Assembly: GCA_023954375.1 (NCBI GenBank)
Contig: JAMLIC010000020.1
Coordinates: forward strand, 1 to 64,000
Origin: Planctomycetota bacterium
GTDB taxonomy: Bacteria; Planctomycetota; J058
DNA: 64,000 bases
Reading direction: 5' to 3'
Position 1 is the stretch's first letter. Every line of letters begins with the position of its first letter. A program made the position numbers and the translations under genes. A model generated the notes under the pieces. It was not told the DNA's origin. It worked only from the letters and a program-made list of their open reading frames with translations, and made no database searches. Of the stretch, positions 42,921 through 50,904 are shown in pieces.

Positions 42921-42954
42921 GCGCTCCTCCGGCGGGCGAGGCCCTGCCATCACG

Positions 42955-42982
42955 AGAATCCCCGGGGCAGGCGCGCCATTCC
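42955..42982 (-). promoter_or_regulatory. ECF-type promoter of the AhpD-HMA-peroxiredoxin-selenoprotein operon
   Basis: Minus strand: GGAAT (42982-42978), 18 bases, ATTCT (42959-42955); start near 42,948. Confidence 0.75.
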
Positions 42983-42986
42983 GGAT

Positions 42987-43014
42987 GGAATCCAACGCCG
43001 TGTGAAGGGGTTGT
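42987..43014 (+). promoter_or_regulatory. ECF-type promoter of the GT2 gene
   Basis: GGAAT (42987-42991), 18 bases, GTTGT (43010-43014); start near 43,021, three bases before ATG 43024: practically leaderless. Its -35 is 4 bases from the divergent -35. Confidence 0.75.
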
Positions 43015-43023
43015 CATCCCTGA

Positions 43024-43724
43024 ATGCAGGTCGCGGTCATCATCCCCGCGCTGGACGAGGCGGCGTCGATCGGCGCCGTGGTCGGCGGTGTGCTTGCGCA
43101 GCGGGTCGACCTCGTCCTGGTCGTGGACAACGGCAGCCGGGACGCCACGGCCCGCCTGGCCGCGGCGGCGGGCGCCACCGTGCTCCGCGAGCCTCGCCGC
43201 GGCTACGGCGCCGCCTGCCTGGCCGGCATCGCGGCGCTGCCCCCCACGGTCTCGGTCGTCGTGTTCATGGACGCCGACGGGAGCGACGACCCGGGGGAGC
43301 TCGGGCGGCTCGTCGAGCCGATCACGTCCGGACGGTCCGACCTCGTGGTGGGCTCGCGCGCGCTGGGGCGGGTGGAGCGCGGCGCCCTCACGCCCCAGCA
43401 GCGCGTGGGGAACGCCATCGCGGCCCGCTGGCTGCGCTCGCGCTACGGCCTCGCCGCGACGGACCTGGGCCCTTCCGCGCCATCCGCAGCACGACGCTGG
43501 GGGCGCTGGGCATGGCAGACCGTGACTACGGCTGGACCGTGGAGATGCAGATCAAGGCGGCGCGGCGGGGCGTGCGCTACGCGGAGGTGCCCGTCACCTA
43601 CCGGCGGCGCACGGGGCGCTCGAAGATCTCCGGGACGCTGCGCGGGACCCTCGGCGCCTCCTGGAAGATCCTCTGGCTCCTGGCCAGGCACGACCTGCTC
43701 GCCAGTTGCGCTCGGGACCGCTGA
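43024..43724 (+). CDS. GT2 glycosyltransferase (dolichol-P-glucose synthase-like), frameshifted
   Basis: About 233 residues if one missing C is restored at 43,470-43,472. First frame: VAVIIPALDEAASIGAVVGG, DNGSRDATARLA, MDADGSDDPGEL, RALGRVERGALTPQQRVGNA, RYGLAATDLGP. After the break the next frame continues FRAIRSTTLGALGMADRDYG, WTVEMQIKAARRGVRYAEVP and RTGRSKISGTLRGTLGASWK, the family's normal end. Transfers a sugar from a nucleotide or to a polyprenyl phosphate; such genes accompany TIGR04282 transferases in rSAM/selenodomain clusters. An assembly error or a real mutation are both possible. Confidence 0.75.
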
Positions 43725-43764
43725 GCTCAGGACCGCTGCGCTCGAGACGGGGGCGCCGGATGGC

Positions 43765-43838
43765 CCGCCGCGGGGGCGACGAGGGACAGGAAGCTCGAGA
43801 ACACGAGCTCGAGGAAAGGGACGCCGCCCCCGCGGCGG
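43765..43838 (-). ncRNA. Nested stem-loop downstream of an orphan minus-strand ECF promoter
   Basis: Outer 14-bp stem (43765-43778 with 43825-43838) enclosing an inner 6-bp stem AGCTCG / CGAGCT (43792-43797, 43804-43809). It sits at the predicted 5' end of a transcript from 43,847-43,874. No gene in that direction except the antisense of the GT2 gene. Small RNA, antisense RNA or bidirectional terminator. Confidence 0.3.
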
Positions 43839-43846
43839 CCGGGCGG

Positions 43847-43874
43847 AGAACACGCGACGCGGCCCGCCGATTCC
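43847..43874 (-). promoter_or_regulatory. Orphan ECF-type promoter (minus strand)
   Basis: Minus strand: GGAAT (43874-43870), 18 bases, GTTCT (43851-43847); start near 43,840. Back-to-back with the promoter at 43,896. Confidence 0.55.
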
Positions 43875-43895
43875 CGCGGGCTCGCAGCGCCTGCC

Positions 43896-43923
43896 GGAAT
43901 GCGCTCCCCCGCCCGCGTGTTGC
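43896..43923 (+). promoter_or_regulatory. ECF-type promoter of the FHA-like gene
   Basis: GGAAT (43896-43900), 18 bases, GTTGC (43919-43923); start near 43,930; ATG 43,962. Confidence 0.75.
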
Positions 43924-43961
43924 CCTCTCGACCGACCCCCTCCGCCCGACGACGTGACACC

Positions 43962-45608
43962 ATGGACCTGTGCGTGCTCATCCGGACCGACACCACACCG
44001 CGACAGCGCCGGGTCGTCGTCCGCGGTGCGCGAGTACTCGTCGGCAGCCCGGAGCCTCTGTTCGAGGTCGACTTCACGGGGCACGCGCCCAGGCTCCGGA
44101 CGCTCGACCCCGCGCGACGGGCGCTGTTGAACGGGGTCGTCCTGTCCTGCTCGGCTTGGCTGCTCGCGGGTGACGTCATCGATGTCGCCGGCGAGCGCTG
44201 GCACGTCGCTCACGGCGATGCGGGGCGGCAGGTCCAGGGGGAGCCCCCTCCAGCGGCCCGGTCCGCCATACGCCGCGGGCTCTCCGCCGCGGCGCTGCTC
44301 CTGACGGCCGGCGCCGCGCTCACCGCCATGAGCTGGCCGGCCCGGCCTGCGCCCCGGTGGACACCGCCCTCGCAGGCTCTCCTGCGCGGGCGGGTCGTGG
44401 ACCCCGCCGGGCGGCCGGTACGTGAGGCCAGGGTCGTGGCCCTGGGCAGGTCACGCGCCCTCCGCACGGCGGACCTCCTCGGGCAGGCGCGGGCGCTCGG
44501 CGCGCGCCCGGTCGAGGTGTGGGCGGCGCACATGGCGGCGCCCGCGGACGCGCGAGACCTCGAGGAGCTCGGCGCCGCGATCACGGACGGCCAGGGACGC
44601 TTCCAGCTCTCCGTGGCGCGCGCGACCCTCCGGGCGCCCCTGCTCCTGGGCGCCAGCGCACGACACGAGGGGCGCGTCCTCGCGGGCGCCGGCGCGGCCG
44701 AGCTCCCCGGTCGGGAGGACGGCGCTCGCCTGGAGCTTGGCGACCTGGCCGTGCGCGGCTGCCGCTGGCTGGAGGTGGCCGTGACGGGGCCCACGGAGAC
44801 CTGCGAGGTGTTCCTCGAGCTCGGTCGAGCGGGCCCCGCCGGGGCGCCACCCGCGTGGGCCCTGGCGGCGAGGAGCACGGCCGGCCACGCGCGCCTCCCC
44901 CTGCCCCGCGGCGGCGGCGCGCCGACGCGGCTCCTGTTCGTCGCTCCGGGGTGGGGCCATGACACGCTGCAGCTGGGGCCAGGGGAGGAGGGCGACGCCC
45001 TGGTCTCGGTGGTCTTCAGCCCCCGGGCGGGCCTGCGGACGGTGGTCCTGGACCCCCACGGCGACCCGGCCGAAGGCGTGCCCGTGAGCATCGCGCCGGC
45101 GGAGCATCCCTGGCTGAGCCTGAGCAGGGTCGCGAGCGGACCCGCCGGGCACGTGGTGCTGGCTGGCCTCACGGCCGGTCACGCCTACCGTGTGACGCTC
45201 GAGGCCGTCTCCTGCGGACAGATCGACACGGAGGCGGTCGTCGTGGCCAGGGACACCCTCCCCGCGCTGCGCCTCGAGCCCGCCCTGGAGGTCGCGTTCT
45301 CCCTCAGGACCCCCGCAGGCGAGCCCCTCCTGGTGCCACGCGGGGCCCTGAACCTCGAGCGGCTGGGGGTGGACCGGCGCTGGCGCCCCGCCGAGCTTGC
45401 GCGAGAGCCCGGCGCGTGCAGCAGGGGGGCGCTCGTGGCCGAGGCCCTCGAGCGAGAGCTCGACGGTGAGCACCGCATGGGTCCCCTGGTCCGCGGCACC
45501 TACCGGGTGAAGGTCACGCGGCCTGGGGGCCTGGCGCTCAGCTCGGACCCGTTCGAGCTCTCCCCGGCCCGGCGCGGCCCGCTGGTGCTGACCGTCGGCG
45601 CAGACTGA
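43962..45608 (+). CDS. FHA-like plus carboxypeptidase-regulatory-like membrane protein
   Basis: 548 residues from ATG 43962. Residues 1-85 look like a degenerate FHA domain (VVVRGARVLVGSPEPLFEVD ... AGDVIDVAGERWHV), lacking the SRxH motif. A transmembrane helix (about 110-128, LSAAALLLTAGAALTAMSW) leads to a periplasmic carboxypeptidase-regulatory-like domain (LLRGRVVDPAGRPVREARVV) and further beta-rich domains (TVVLDPHGDPAEGVPVSIAP). It could relay cytoplasmic phosphorylation by the regulon's kinases across the membrane; that is inference. Resembles the tandem pair at 17-20 kb in its outer part. Confidence 0.65.
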   Translation: MDLCVLIRTDTTPRQRRVVVRGARVLVGSPEPLFEVDFTGHAPRLRTLDPARRALLNGVVLSCSAWLLAGDVIDVAGERWHVAHGDAGRQVQGEPPPAARSAIRRGLSAAALLLTAGAALTAMSWPARPAPRWTPPSQALLRGRVVDPAGRPVREARVVALGRSRALRTADLLGQARALGARPVEVWAAHMAAPADARDLEELGAAITDGQGRFQLSVARATLRAPLLLGASARHEGRVLAGAGAAELPGREDGARLELGDLAVRGCRWLEVAVTGPTETCEVFLELGRAGPAGAPPAWALAARSTAGHARLPLPRGGGAPTRLLFVAPGWGHDTLQLGPGEEGDALVSVVFSPRAGLRTVVLDPHGDPAEGVPVSIAPAEHPWLSLSRVASGPAGHVVLAGLTAGHAYRVTLEAVSCGQIDTEAVVVARDTLPALRLEPALEVAFSLRTPAGEPLLVPRGALNLERLGVDRRWRPAELAREPGACSRGALVAEALERELDGEHRMGPLVRGTYRVKVTRPGGLALSSDPFELSPARRGPLVLTVGAD

Positions 45609-45625
45609 GGCGCGCCCGGGGAGCG

Positions 45626-45653
45626 GGAATCCGGCGAGGCGGCGGGGGGTTGC
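45626..45653 (+). promoter_or_regulatory. ECF-type promoter of the transferase-DUF3047-selD operon
   Basis: GGAAT (45626-45630), 18 bases, GTTGC (45649-45653); predicted start at about 45,660, the A of the ATG: leaderless. Confidence 0.75.
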
Positions 45654-45659
45654 TGGGGC

Positions 45660-46334
45660 ATGCGACCCCGGGGCGCCCGCGTGATCGTCATGGCCAAGGC
45701 GCCTCGACCCGGGCGGGTCAAGACGCGCCTGGCGCAGGGGCTCGGGAGCGAGGCGGCCGCCTGCGCGCTGGCGCGGGCGTTCCTCCTCGACGTCTGGCGG
45801 TCCGTGGAGGGACTCCCATGGGCGCAGGGGGTCATCGCGGGCGATGCGCTCGACATGGGCGTGCCGGGCGCGCCGGTGTGGCCGCAGGGAGAGGGCGACC
45901 TGGGCGAGCGCCTGGAGCGCGTGATCGAGCGGGCGCTGCGCGATGCGGGCGCGGTGATCGTGGTCGGGTCGGACTCGCCCGGACTGCCCATGGCGCTGCT
46001 GGAGGAGGCGCGGGCGGCGCTCGAGCGCGCCGATGCCGCGATCGGCCCTTGCTCCGACGGGGGGTTCTACCTGCTCGGCCTGCGGCGGCACCGTCCGGGG
46101 CTCCTTGGCGGGCTCCCCTGGAGCGCGGCGAGCACGCACGCGGCCACGCTCGCGCGCCTGCGCGCCGAAGACTTCGACCCGGTCGAGCTCGCGCGCTGGT
46201 TCGACGTCGACGACGTCGACGACCTGCGCCGGTTGATCAACCATGTCGAGGCGGGCTGGGTGCACGCCCCCTCGACGCTCGCCGCCCTGCGCCGCCTGGA
46301 CCTGCTGGAGGCCCTGCGCCGGAGGACGCCATGA
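45660..46334 (+). CDS. TIGR04282 glycosyltransferase (rSAM/selenodomain-associated transferase 1)
   Basis: 224 residues. DUF2064/CofC-like nucleotidyl/glycosyltransferase fold: VIVMAKAPRPGRVKTRLAQG, then GDLGERLERVIERAL, VGSDSPGLPMALLEEA and AIGPCSDGGFYLLGLRRHRP, all family landmarks. Genes of this type are found with ArsS/ArsM in arsenosugar clusters. First of three overlapping genes; ATGA overlap with the next. Confidence 0.9.
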   Translation: MRPRGARVIVMAKAPRPGRVKTRLAQGLGSEAAACALARAFLLDVWRSVEGLPWAQGVIAGDALDMGVPGAPVWPQGEGDLGERLERVIERALRDAGAVIVVGSDSPGLPMALLEEARAALERADAAIGPCSDGGFYLLGLRRHRPGLLGGLPWSAASTHAATLARLRAEDFDPVELARWFDVDDVDDLRRLINHVEAGWVHAPSTLAALRRLDLLEALRRRTP

Positions 46335-47089
46335 GCGCCCCTCGCCTCCGGGCGAGGGCGGCGCTCGCGGCGCTCGCGGCCCTGCCGCTGGTCCTGGCCC
46401 AGGGTTGGGCCCAGGGTCAGACCGGGGCGCCCGGGTGGGTCGACTTCGGCCCTCCGGGCGACCCGTCCCCCGGCGGCTGGACCCACGTCGAGCTCCCCTC
46501 CGTGGGGCGCGCGACCGACTGGGCCGTCGTCCACTCGGGCGCGGAGGCGTTCGTGCGCGCGCGCGCCCGCGCGGCGGCGTCCTGCCTGCTCCACCCCGTG
46601 GACGTGGCCGGGTCGTCCCGGCTGCGCTGGCGCTGGCGGGCGCACCAGGTGCCGCGCCGCGGCGACGGGTCCTCGCGCGCCACCGACGACTTCGCGGCGC
46701 GCGTGGGGGTCGGCTTCGAGGGCGACTGGTCGGACGCCGGCTGGCTGGAGCGACGGCGCGCCGAGGCGCTCCGCGCGCGCCTGGGCCGCCTCCCTCCGCG
46801 CCGCTGGATCCACTACGTATGGTCCGGAGGGGCGCGGGTCCGGGGGGAGCGGTTCGCCTCGCCGTACCGGCCTGACGACGTGGGGTGCGTCGTGCTCCGC
46901 GCCGCGTCGGACCCGGCGCGGCGCTGGCTCGACGAGGAGGTGGACCCGGCCGCGGACCACGCGGCGCTCTTCGGCCGCCGGGCCACCCGGATCACCGCGC
47001 TCATGCTCATGACCGACGCCGACGACACGGGGGAGCTGGCGGAGGCGCTCTACGGGCCGCTGGAGCTGCTCCCGGCGAGGGGGCCGTGA
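46331..47089 (+). CDS. Secreted DUF3047 protein
   Basis: 252 residues. Signal peptide RARAALAALAALPLVLAQGW. DUF3047 landmarks: SSRLRWRWRAHQVP, DDFAARVGVGFEG, PRRWIHYVWSGGA, and ITALMLMTDADDTGELAEAL. The family is a beta-sandwich found in periplasmic or surface proteins with unknown role. Overlaps both neighbours (ATGA before, GTGA after), so it is translated with the transferase and SelD. Confidence 0.8.
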   Translation: MSAPRLRARAALAALAALPLVLAQGWAQGQTGAPGWVDFGPPGDPSPGGWTHVELPSVGRATDWAVVHSGAEAFVRARARAAASCLLHPVDVAGSSRLRWRWRAHQVPRRGDGSSRATDDFAARVGVGFEGDWSDAGWLERRRAEALRARLGRLPPRRWIHYVWSGGARVRGERFASPYRPDDVGCVVLRAASDPARRWLDEEVDPAADHAALFGRRATRITALMLMTDADDTGELAEALYGPLELLPARGP

Positions 47090-49347
47090 GCTCGAGGGCC
47101 GAGCCCTTCGGGCCGAGCCTCCCCACGAGGGACCTCGTGCTGGTCGGCGGCGGGCACGCGCACGTGCAGGTGCTCCGGGGATGGGCCATGCGCCCCGCGC
47201 CCGGCGTGCGCCTGACCGTCGTGCTCGACCGCCCGACGGCGGTCTACTCGGGCATGGTCCCGGCCTTCGTCGCCGGCGAGTACCGCCTGGACGAGCTGGA
47301 GCTGGACGTCGTCCCGCTGGCCCGCCGCGCAGGCGCGCGGGTGATCCTGACCCCGGCCACGCGGGTGGACCCCGAGGCCGGGCGCATCGACCTGGCGGGG
47401 CGGCCGTCGATCCCCTACGACGTGGCGAGCCTGGACGTGGGCTCGAGCGTGCGGGGGGCCGAGCTGCCGGGGGTGCAGGAGCACGCGCTGGCCACGCGCC
47501 CGATCGGGCGCTTCGCGCAGCGGGTCGACGACTGGCTGCGCCGGCGCGGCGCCGGCGCGGCGCCGCGCGTGGCCCTGGTCGGCGCGGGCGCGGGCGGGGT
47601 CGAGCTCGCGCTCGCGCTCGAGGCGCGCCTGCGCCGCGGGGGCGCGCAACCCCGCGTGCTCCTGCTCGACCGGGGCGAGCGCCTCCTCGTCGGCGCGCCG
47701 GCGCGCGCGTCCCGCCTGGCGGCGCAGGCGGCGCGCGCCCGCGGGGTCGAGGTGCGGCACGGGGCGAACGTCACCGGCGTGGAGGCCGGCGCGGTCCTGC
47801 TCGAGGGCGGCGAGCGGCTCGACGCCGACCTGGTGGTGTGGGTCACCGGGCCCGCGCCGCCCGCGCTCGTGGGCGACTCGCCCCTGCCGCGCGACGCCCT
47901 CGGCTTCGTGCGCGTGGGCCCCACGCTCCAGGTCGAGGGCTGCCCTGACCTGTTCGCCGCCGGGGACTGCGCCGCCCTGACCCACGCGCCCTGGGCGGCC
48001 CGCGCGGGCGTCTACGCGGTGCGCGCCGGTCCGCCGCTGGCGGCGAACCTGCGCGCGCGCCTGGCCGGCGCGCCCCTGCGTCGCTGGGCGCCCCAGCGCG
48101 ACTTCCTCAGGCTCCTCGACCTGAGCGACGGGACCGCGCTCGGCTGGAAGTGGGGCGTGACCGTCCGGGGGGCCTGGGTCGGGCGCTGGAAGCGGCGCAT
48201 CGACCGCCGCTTCGTGGCGCGCTTCCAGGTGCTCGATGCGGCGGGCGCGCCCACGCCGGCCCTCCCGCCCATGCTCGGGGCCGAGGACATGCCCTGCGGC
48301 GGCTGCGCCGCCAAGGTGGGCGAGCGCGCGCTCGACCGGGCGCTGCGGCGCCTGCCGCCCGCCCCCCCTGCCCCGGACGTCACGCTCGGGCTGGAGGGGC
48401 GCGACGACGCCGCCGCCTTCAGGCTCGTCTCGGGCGAGCAGGTCCTCCTCAGCGTGGACCTGTTCCGCGCGTTCACCGACGACCCCTGGCTCGTGGGTCG
48501 CGTGGCCGCGGTGAACGCCGTCAACGACGTGCTCGCCAAGGGCGTCGAGGCGCGGCACGCGCTGGCGCTCGTGGGCGTCCCCGAGCAGGAGGCCGAGCGC
48601 GCGGAGGAGGCGCTCTTCCAGGCGCTCTCCGGGGCGCGCGCCGCGCTCGACCCGCTCGGGGTCGCCCTCCTCGGCGGCCACTCGACCACAGGCCCCGAGC
48701 TGACCGTGGGCTTCGCGGTGACCGGGGTCCTCCCCTCCGGAGGCGCCCCCCTGACCCAGCGCGGCCTGCGACCGGGTGAGCGCCTGGTGCTCACCAGGCC
48801 GCTGGGCACGGGCGTGCTCCTGCGCGGCGACATGCTGGGGCGCGCCCGGGGCGTGTGGGTCGAGGCGCTCCTCGCGGCGCTGGCGCGGGACGGCGCGGCC
48901 GCCGCCCGGGCCGCCCGCGCCGCGGGCGCCAGCGCGTGCACGGACGTGACGGGCTTCGGGCTGGCGGGCCACCTGTCGGCCATGCTCCGCGCGAGCGGCG
49001 TCTCCGCCGAGGTGTGGCTCGAGGCGCTGCCCGCGCTCCCGGGCGCGCGCGAGCTGCTGGGCGCCGGCCTGCGCAGCACGGCGCACGCGGAGAACGCGCG
49101 CGCGCGGCGCGCGCTGGCCCTCCGCACGGAGGCGACGGACCATCCCGCGCTCGAGCTCCTCTTCGACCCCCAGACGGCCGGCGGGCTCCTGTTCGGCCTG
49201 CCGCCGGAGCGCGAGGCCCAGGCGCTCGGCGCGCTCGAGGCCGCCGGCGAGCGCGCCGCGGTCATCGGCGTGGTGACGCCGGCCCGCGCCGATGGGGCGG
49301 CGTTCTCCGTCGCGGTCGCGCCGGGGTCGGCGCCGCCCGGAGGCTGA
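47086..49347 (+). CDS. selD: NDH-like oxidoreductase fused to selenide, water dikinase
   Basis: 753 residues from GTG 47086 (overlaps the DUF3047 stop). Residues 1-~390 are an NDH-2-like FAD protein (VLVGGGHAHVQVLRG, VALVGAGAGGVELALALEAR, LFAAGDCAAL). The rest is a full SelD: PMLGAEDMPCGGCAAKVGER (active-site Cys404, Cys407 region), RDDAAAFRLVSG, NAVNDVLAKGVEARHALALV, LGGHSTTGPELTVGFAVTG, DVTGFGLAGHLSAML. SelD makes selenophosphate from selenide and ATP; the flavoprotein half may deliver selenide. Its place in a regulon with three selenoproteins strengthens the Sec readings. Confidence 0.9.
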   Translation: MSSRAEPFGPSLPTRDLVLVGGGHAHVQVLRGWAMRPAPGVRLTVVLDRPTAVYSGMVPAFVAGEYRLDELELDVVPLARRAGARVILTPATRVDPEAGRIDLAGRPSIPYDVASLDVGSSVRGAELPGVQEHALATRPIGRFAQRVDDWLRRRGAGAAPRVALVGAGAGGVELALALEARLRRGGAQPRVLLLDRGERLLVGAPARASRLAAQAARARGVEVRHGANVTGVEAGAVLLEGGERLDADLVVWVTGPAPPALVGDSPLPRDALGFVRVGPTLQVEGCPDLFAAGDCAALTHAPWAARAGVYAVRAGPPLAANLRARLAGAPLRRWAPQRDFLRLLDLSDGTALGWKWGVTVRGAWVGRWKRRIDRRFVARFQVLDAAGAPTPALPPMLGAEDMPCGGCAAKVGERALDRALRRLPPAPPAPDVTLGLEGRDDAAAFRLVSGEQVLLSVDLFRAFTDDPWLVGRVAAVNAVNDVLAKGVEARHALALVGVPEQEAERAEEALFQALSGARAALDPLGVALLGGHSTTGPELTVGFAVTGVLPSGGAPLTQRGLRPGERLVLTRPLGTGVLLRGDMLGRARGVWVEALLAALARDGAAAARAARAAGASACTDVTGFGLAGHLSAMLRASGVSAEVWLEALPALPGARELLGAGLRSTAHAENARARRALALRTEATDHPALELLFDPQTAGGLLFGLPPEREAQALGALEAAGERAAVIGVVTPARADGAAFSVAVAPGSAPPGG

Positions 49348-49397
49348 GCCAGCCTGGAGGCCCGGCCGGAGACGCCGCCTCGGCCTCGCTCGCCCTC

Positions 49398-49470
49398 GTC
49401 GCCGCTGGCTTCGTCGCTCCTCAGTTACTTGCGCCCGCAAGCGCCTTCGTCGCTCCTCGCCAGCGGCGAC
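49398..49470. terminator. Nested inverted and direct repeats between convergent genes
   Basis: Outer 12-bp inverted repeat (49398-49409 with 49459-49470, GTCGCCGCTGGC) encloses two direct copies of CTTCGTCGCTCCTC (49409-49422, 49445-49458) flanking a 6-bp stem CTTGCG / CGCAAG (49428-49441). Probably a bidirectional terminator for selD and arsM. Confidence 0.5.
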
Positions 49471-49512
49471 GATCGCTTCGCGAGGCCTTCGGCGAGGTCT
49501 CCGGCCGGACCT

Positions 49513-50574
49513 CTAGCAACACGGCGCCGCTGACGCGGGCCCCGCCCCCGTGGCGGTCGGTGCCGGGCCGCACCGGAACAGGCCGAAGTGGGCGACGGGG
49601 GGCGTGACCTCGAACAGCGCCGAGAGCCGGGTCTCGCTCAGCATGCGCGCCGTGTTGCGGCACACGGGGGTGGGTCGTCGCGCCTCGAACACGTGGTGGT
49701 CGTCGAACGTGTAGCGGGCGGGGCTCGAGGGGAGCCCTCCGCGGTAGACCGCGAGCTGCCCGTAGTCCTCGCAGCGCCGGTCGAGCGGCGGGCGGGAGAG
49801 CTTGAACGCGCGGACCACCACCGACCAGAACACGATGGGCACGCCGCGCGCCTCGGTGCGCAGCAGCCTGCGGCTCACCACCCGCGGGTCGAGGAAGCCG
49901 GCGTCGCGCAGCGCGTCCAGCCAGTCGTGCTCGTAGAGCGCCCCGCCGAGGCACTCGGCCACGAGGACCGGGTCCGACGCGAGCTCGGGCGGCACCCGGC
50001 GATCGGCCACGACGTCGGCCAGGTAGACCTCTCCGCCCTCGCGCAGGACCCGGAACATGGTCCGACACACCTCGTCCTTCGCGGGGGAGAGGTTGACCAC
50101 GCAGTCGGAGATCACCAGGTCGATCGAGCCGTCGTCGATGACGTCGGCGGTCTCGATGAAGTCCTCGTGGAACTCGACGTTCGAGCGAGGGAACCCCAGG
50201 CGCTCGGCCACCTCGGGGGCCGCCCGCCGGGCGACCTCCAGCTGCTCGGCCGTCATGTCGACCCCGTGCACCAAGCCCGTCGGCCCGACGCGGCTGGCCA
50301 GCAGGAAGGCGTCGAAGCCGGCGCCCGAGCCCAGGTCGAGGCAGGTGAGCCCCGTCAGGTCGTCCTCGGGGATCGGGCAAGCGCACCCGTAGCGCCGCGC
50401 CACCACCTCGTCGGGCAGGAGCTGGACGACCTCCCGGAAGCGGGCGTCGGGCGCCGTGGGGCAGCAGGCCCCCTCGCTCAGGTCGCTCGTGCTCTTCAGG
50501 CGGCGGCCGTAATACTCCCGCAGGCGGGCGCGCAGGGCCCCGCGCGCGTCCTCGAGCGTAACCGACGACGACAT
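49513..50574 (-). CDS. arsM: Arsenite S-adenosylmethionine methyltransferase
   Basis: 353 residues. ArsM landmarks: Cys pair in SEGACCPTAPDARFREVV, SAM site CLDLGSGAGFDAFLLASRVG, HGVDMTAEQLEVARR, NVEFHEDFIETADV, catalytic-Cys segments ISDCVVNLSPAKDEVC and LVAECLGGALYEHD, then the C-terminal ~100-residue domain (GLFRCGPAP) typical of the arsenosugar form. It methylates trivalent arsenic to mono- and dimethylarsenic, the substrate of ArsS. The 5' leader is long (about 155 bases) and contains a strong hairpin. Confidence 0.93.
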   Translation of the reverse strand: MSSSVTLEDARGALRARLREYYGRRLKSTSDLSEGACCPTAPDARFREVVQLLPDEVVARRYGCACPIPEDDLTGLTCLDLGSGAGFDAFLLASRVGPTGLVHGVDMTAEQLEVARRAAPEVAERLGFPRSNVEFHEDFIETADVIDDGSIDLVISDCVVNLSPAKDEVCRTMFRVLREGGEVYLADVVADRRVPPELASDPVLVAECLGGALYEHDWLDALRDAGFLDPRVVSRRLLRTEARGVPIVFWSVVVRAFKLSRPPLDRRCEDYGQLAVYRGGLPSSPARYTFDDHHVFEARRPTPVCRNTARMLSETRLSALFEVTPPVAHFGLFRCGPAPTATGAGPASAAPCC

Positions 50575-50683
50575 CCCGACCCTCCTCGCCCGCCAGGCCC
50601 CCCCGAAGCGGGCACCTGGATCGTATCCGCCGGCCTCCCGAGGGTGCGTCCGGCTCCGACGGGTGTGGCGTCCGGCGGACGAG

Positions 50684-50721
50684 GCCGCCCCCGGCCGGCG
50701 CGCTGGCCGGCCGGGGGCGGC
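50684..50721 (-). other. 16-bp hairpin in the arsM leader
   Basis: Perfect 16-bp stem (50684-50699 with 50706-50721) with loop GCGCTG, about ten bases after the predicted start of the arsM transcript and 110 bases before the ATG. It may protect the mRNA 5' end or attenuate expression. Confidence 0.5.
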
Positions 50722-50739
50722 TCGGGGGGGGGTGACGGG

Positions 50740-50767
50740 TCAACCATCAGGGGCGCCTCGTCATTCC
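50740..50767 (-). promoter_or_regulatory. ECF-type promoter of arsM
   Basis: Minus strand: GGAAT (50767-50763), 18 bases, GTTGA (50744-50740); start near 50,733. Confidence 0.7.
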
Positions 50768-50859
50768 CGGCGACGCTCCCGGGAGCCCGTCCGCCGACGC
50801 CGTCGGGCGGCTCGGGTCCCACGGGGCCGGGGCGGGTGCGTCGCGGCACGCCTCCGACG

Positions 50860-50887
50860 AGAATGGTCCGCGACGCTCCCGGGTTCC
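50860..50887 (+). promoter_or_regulatory. Variant ECF-type promoter of the membrane protein gene
   Basis: AGAAT (50860-50864), 18 bases, GTTCC (50883-50887); start near 50,894; GGAGG and GTG 50,905 follow at once. Confidence 0.5.
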
Positions 50888-50904
50888 CCGGGGCGGAGGT
50901 GCGG

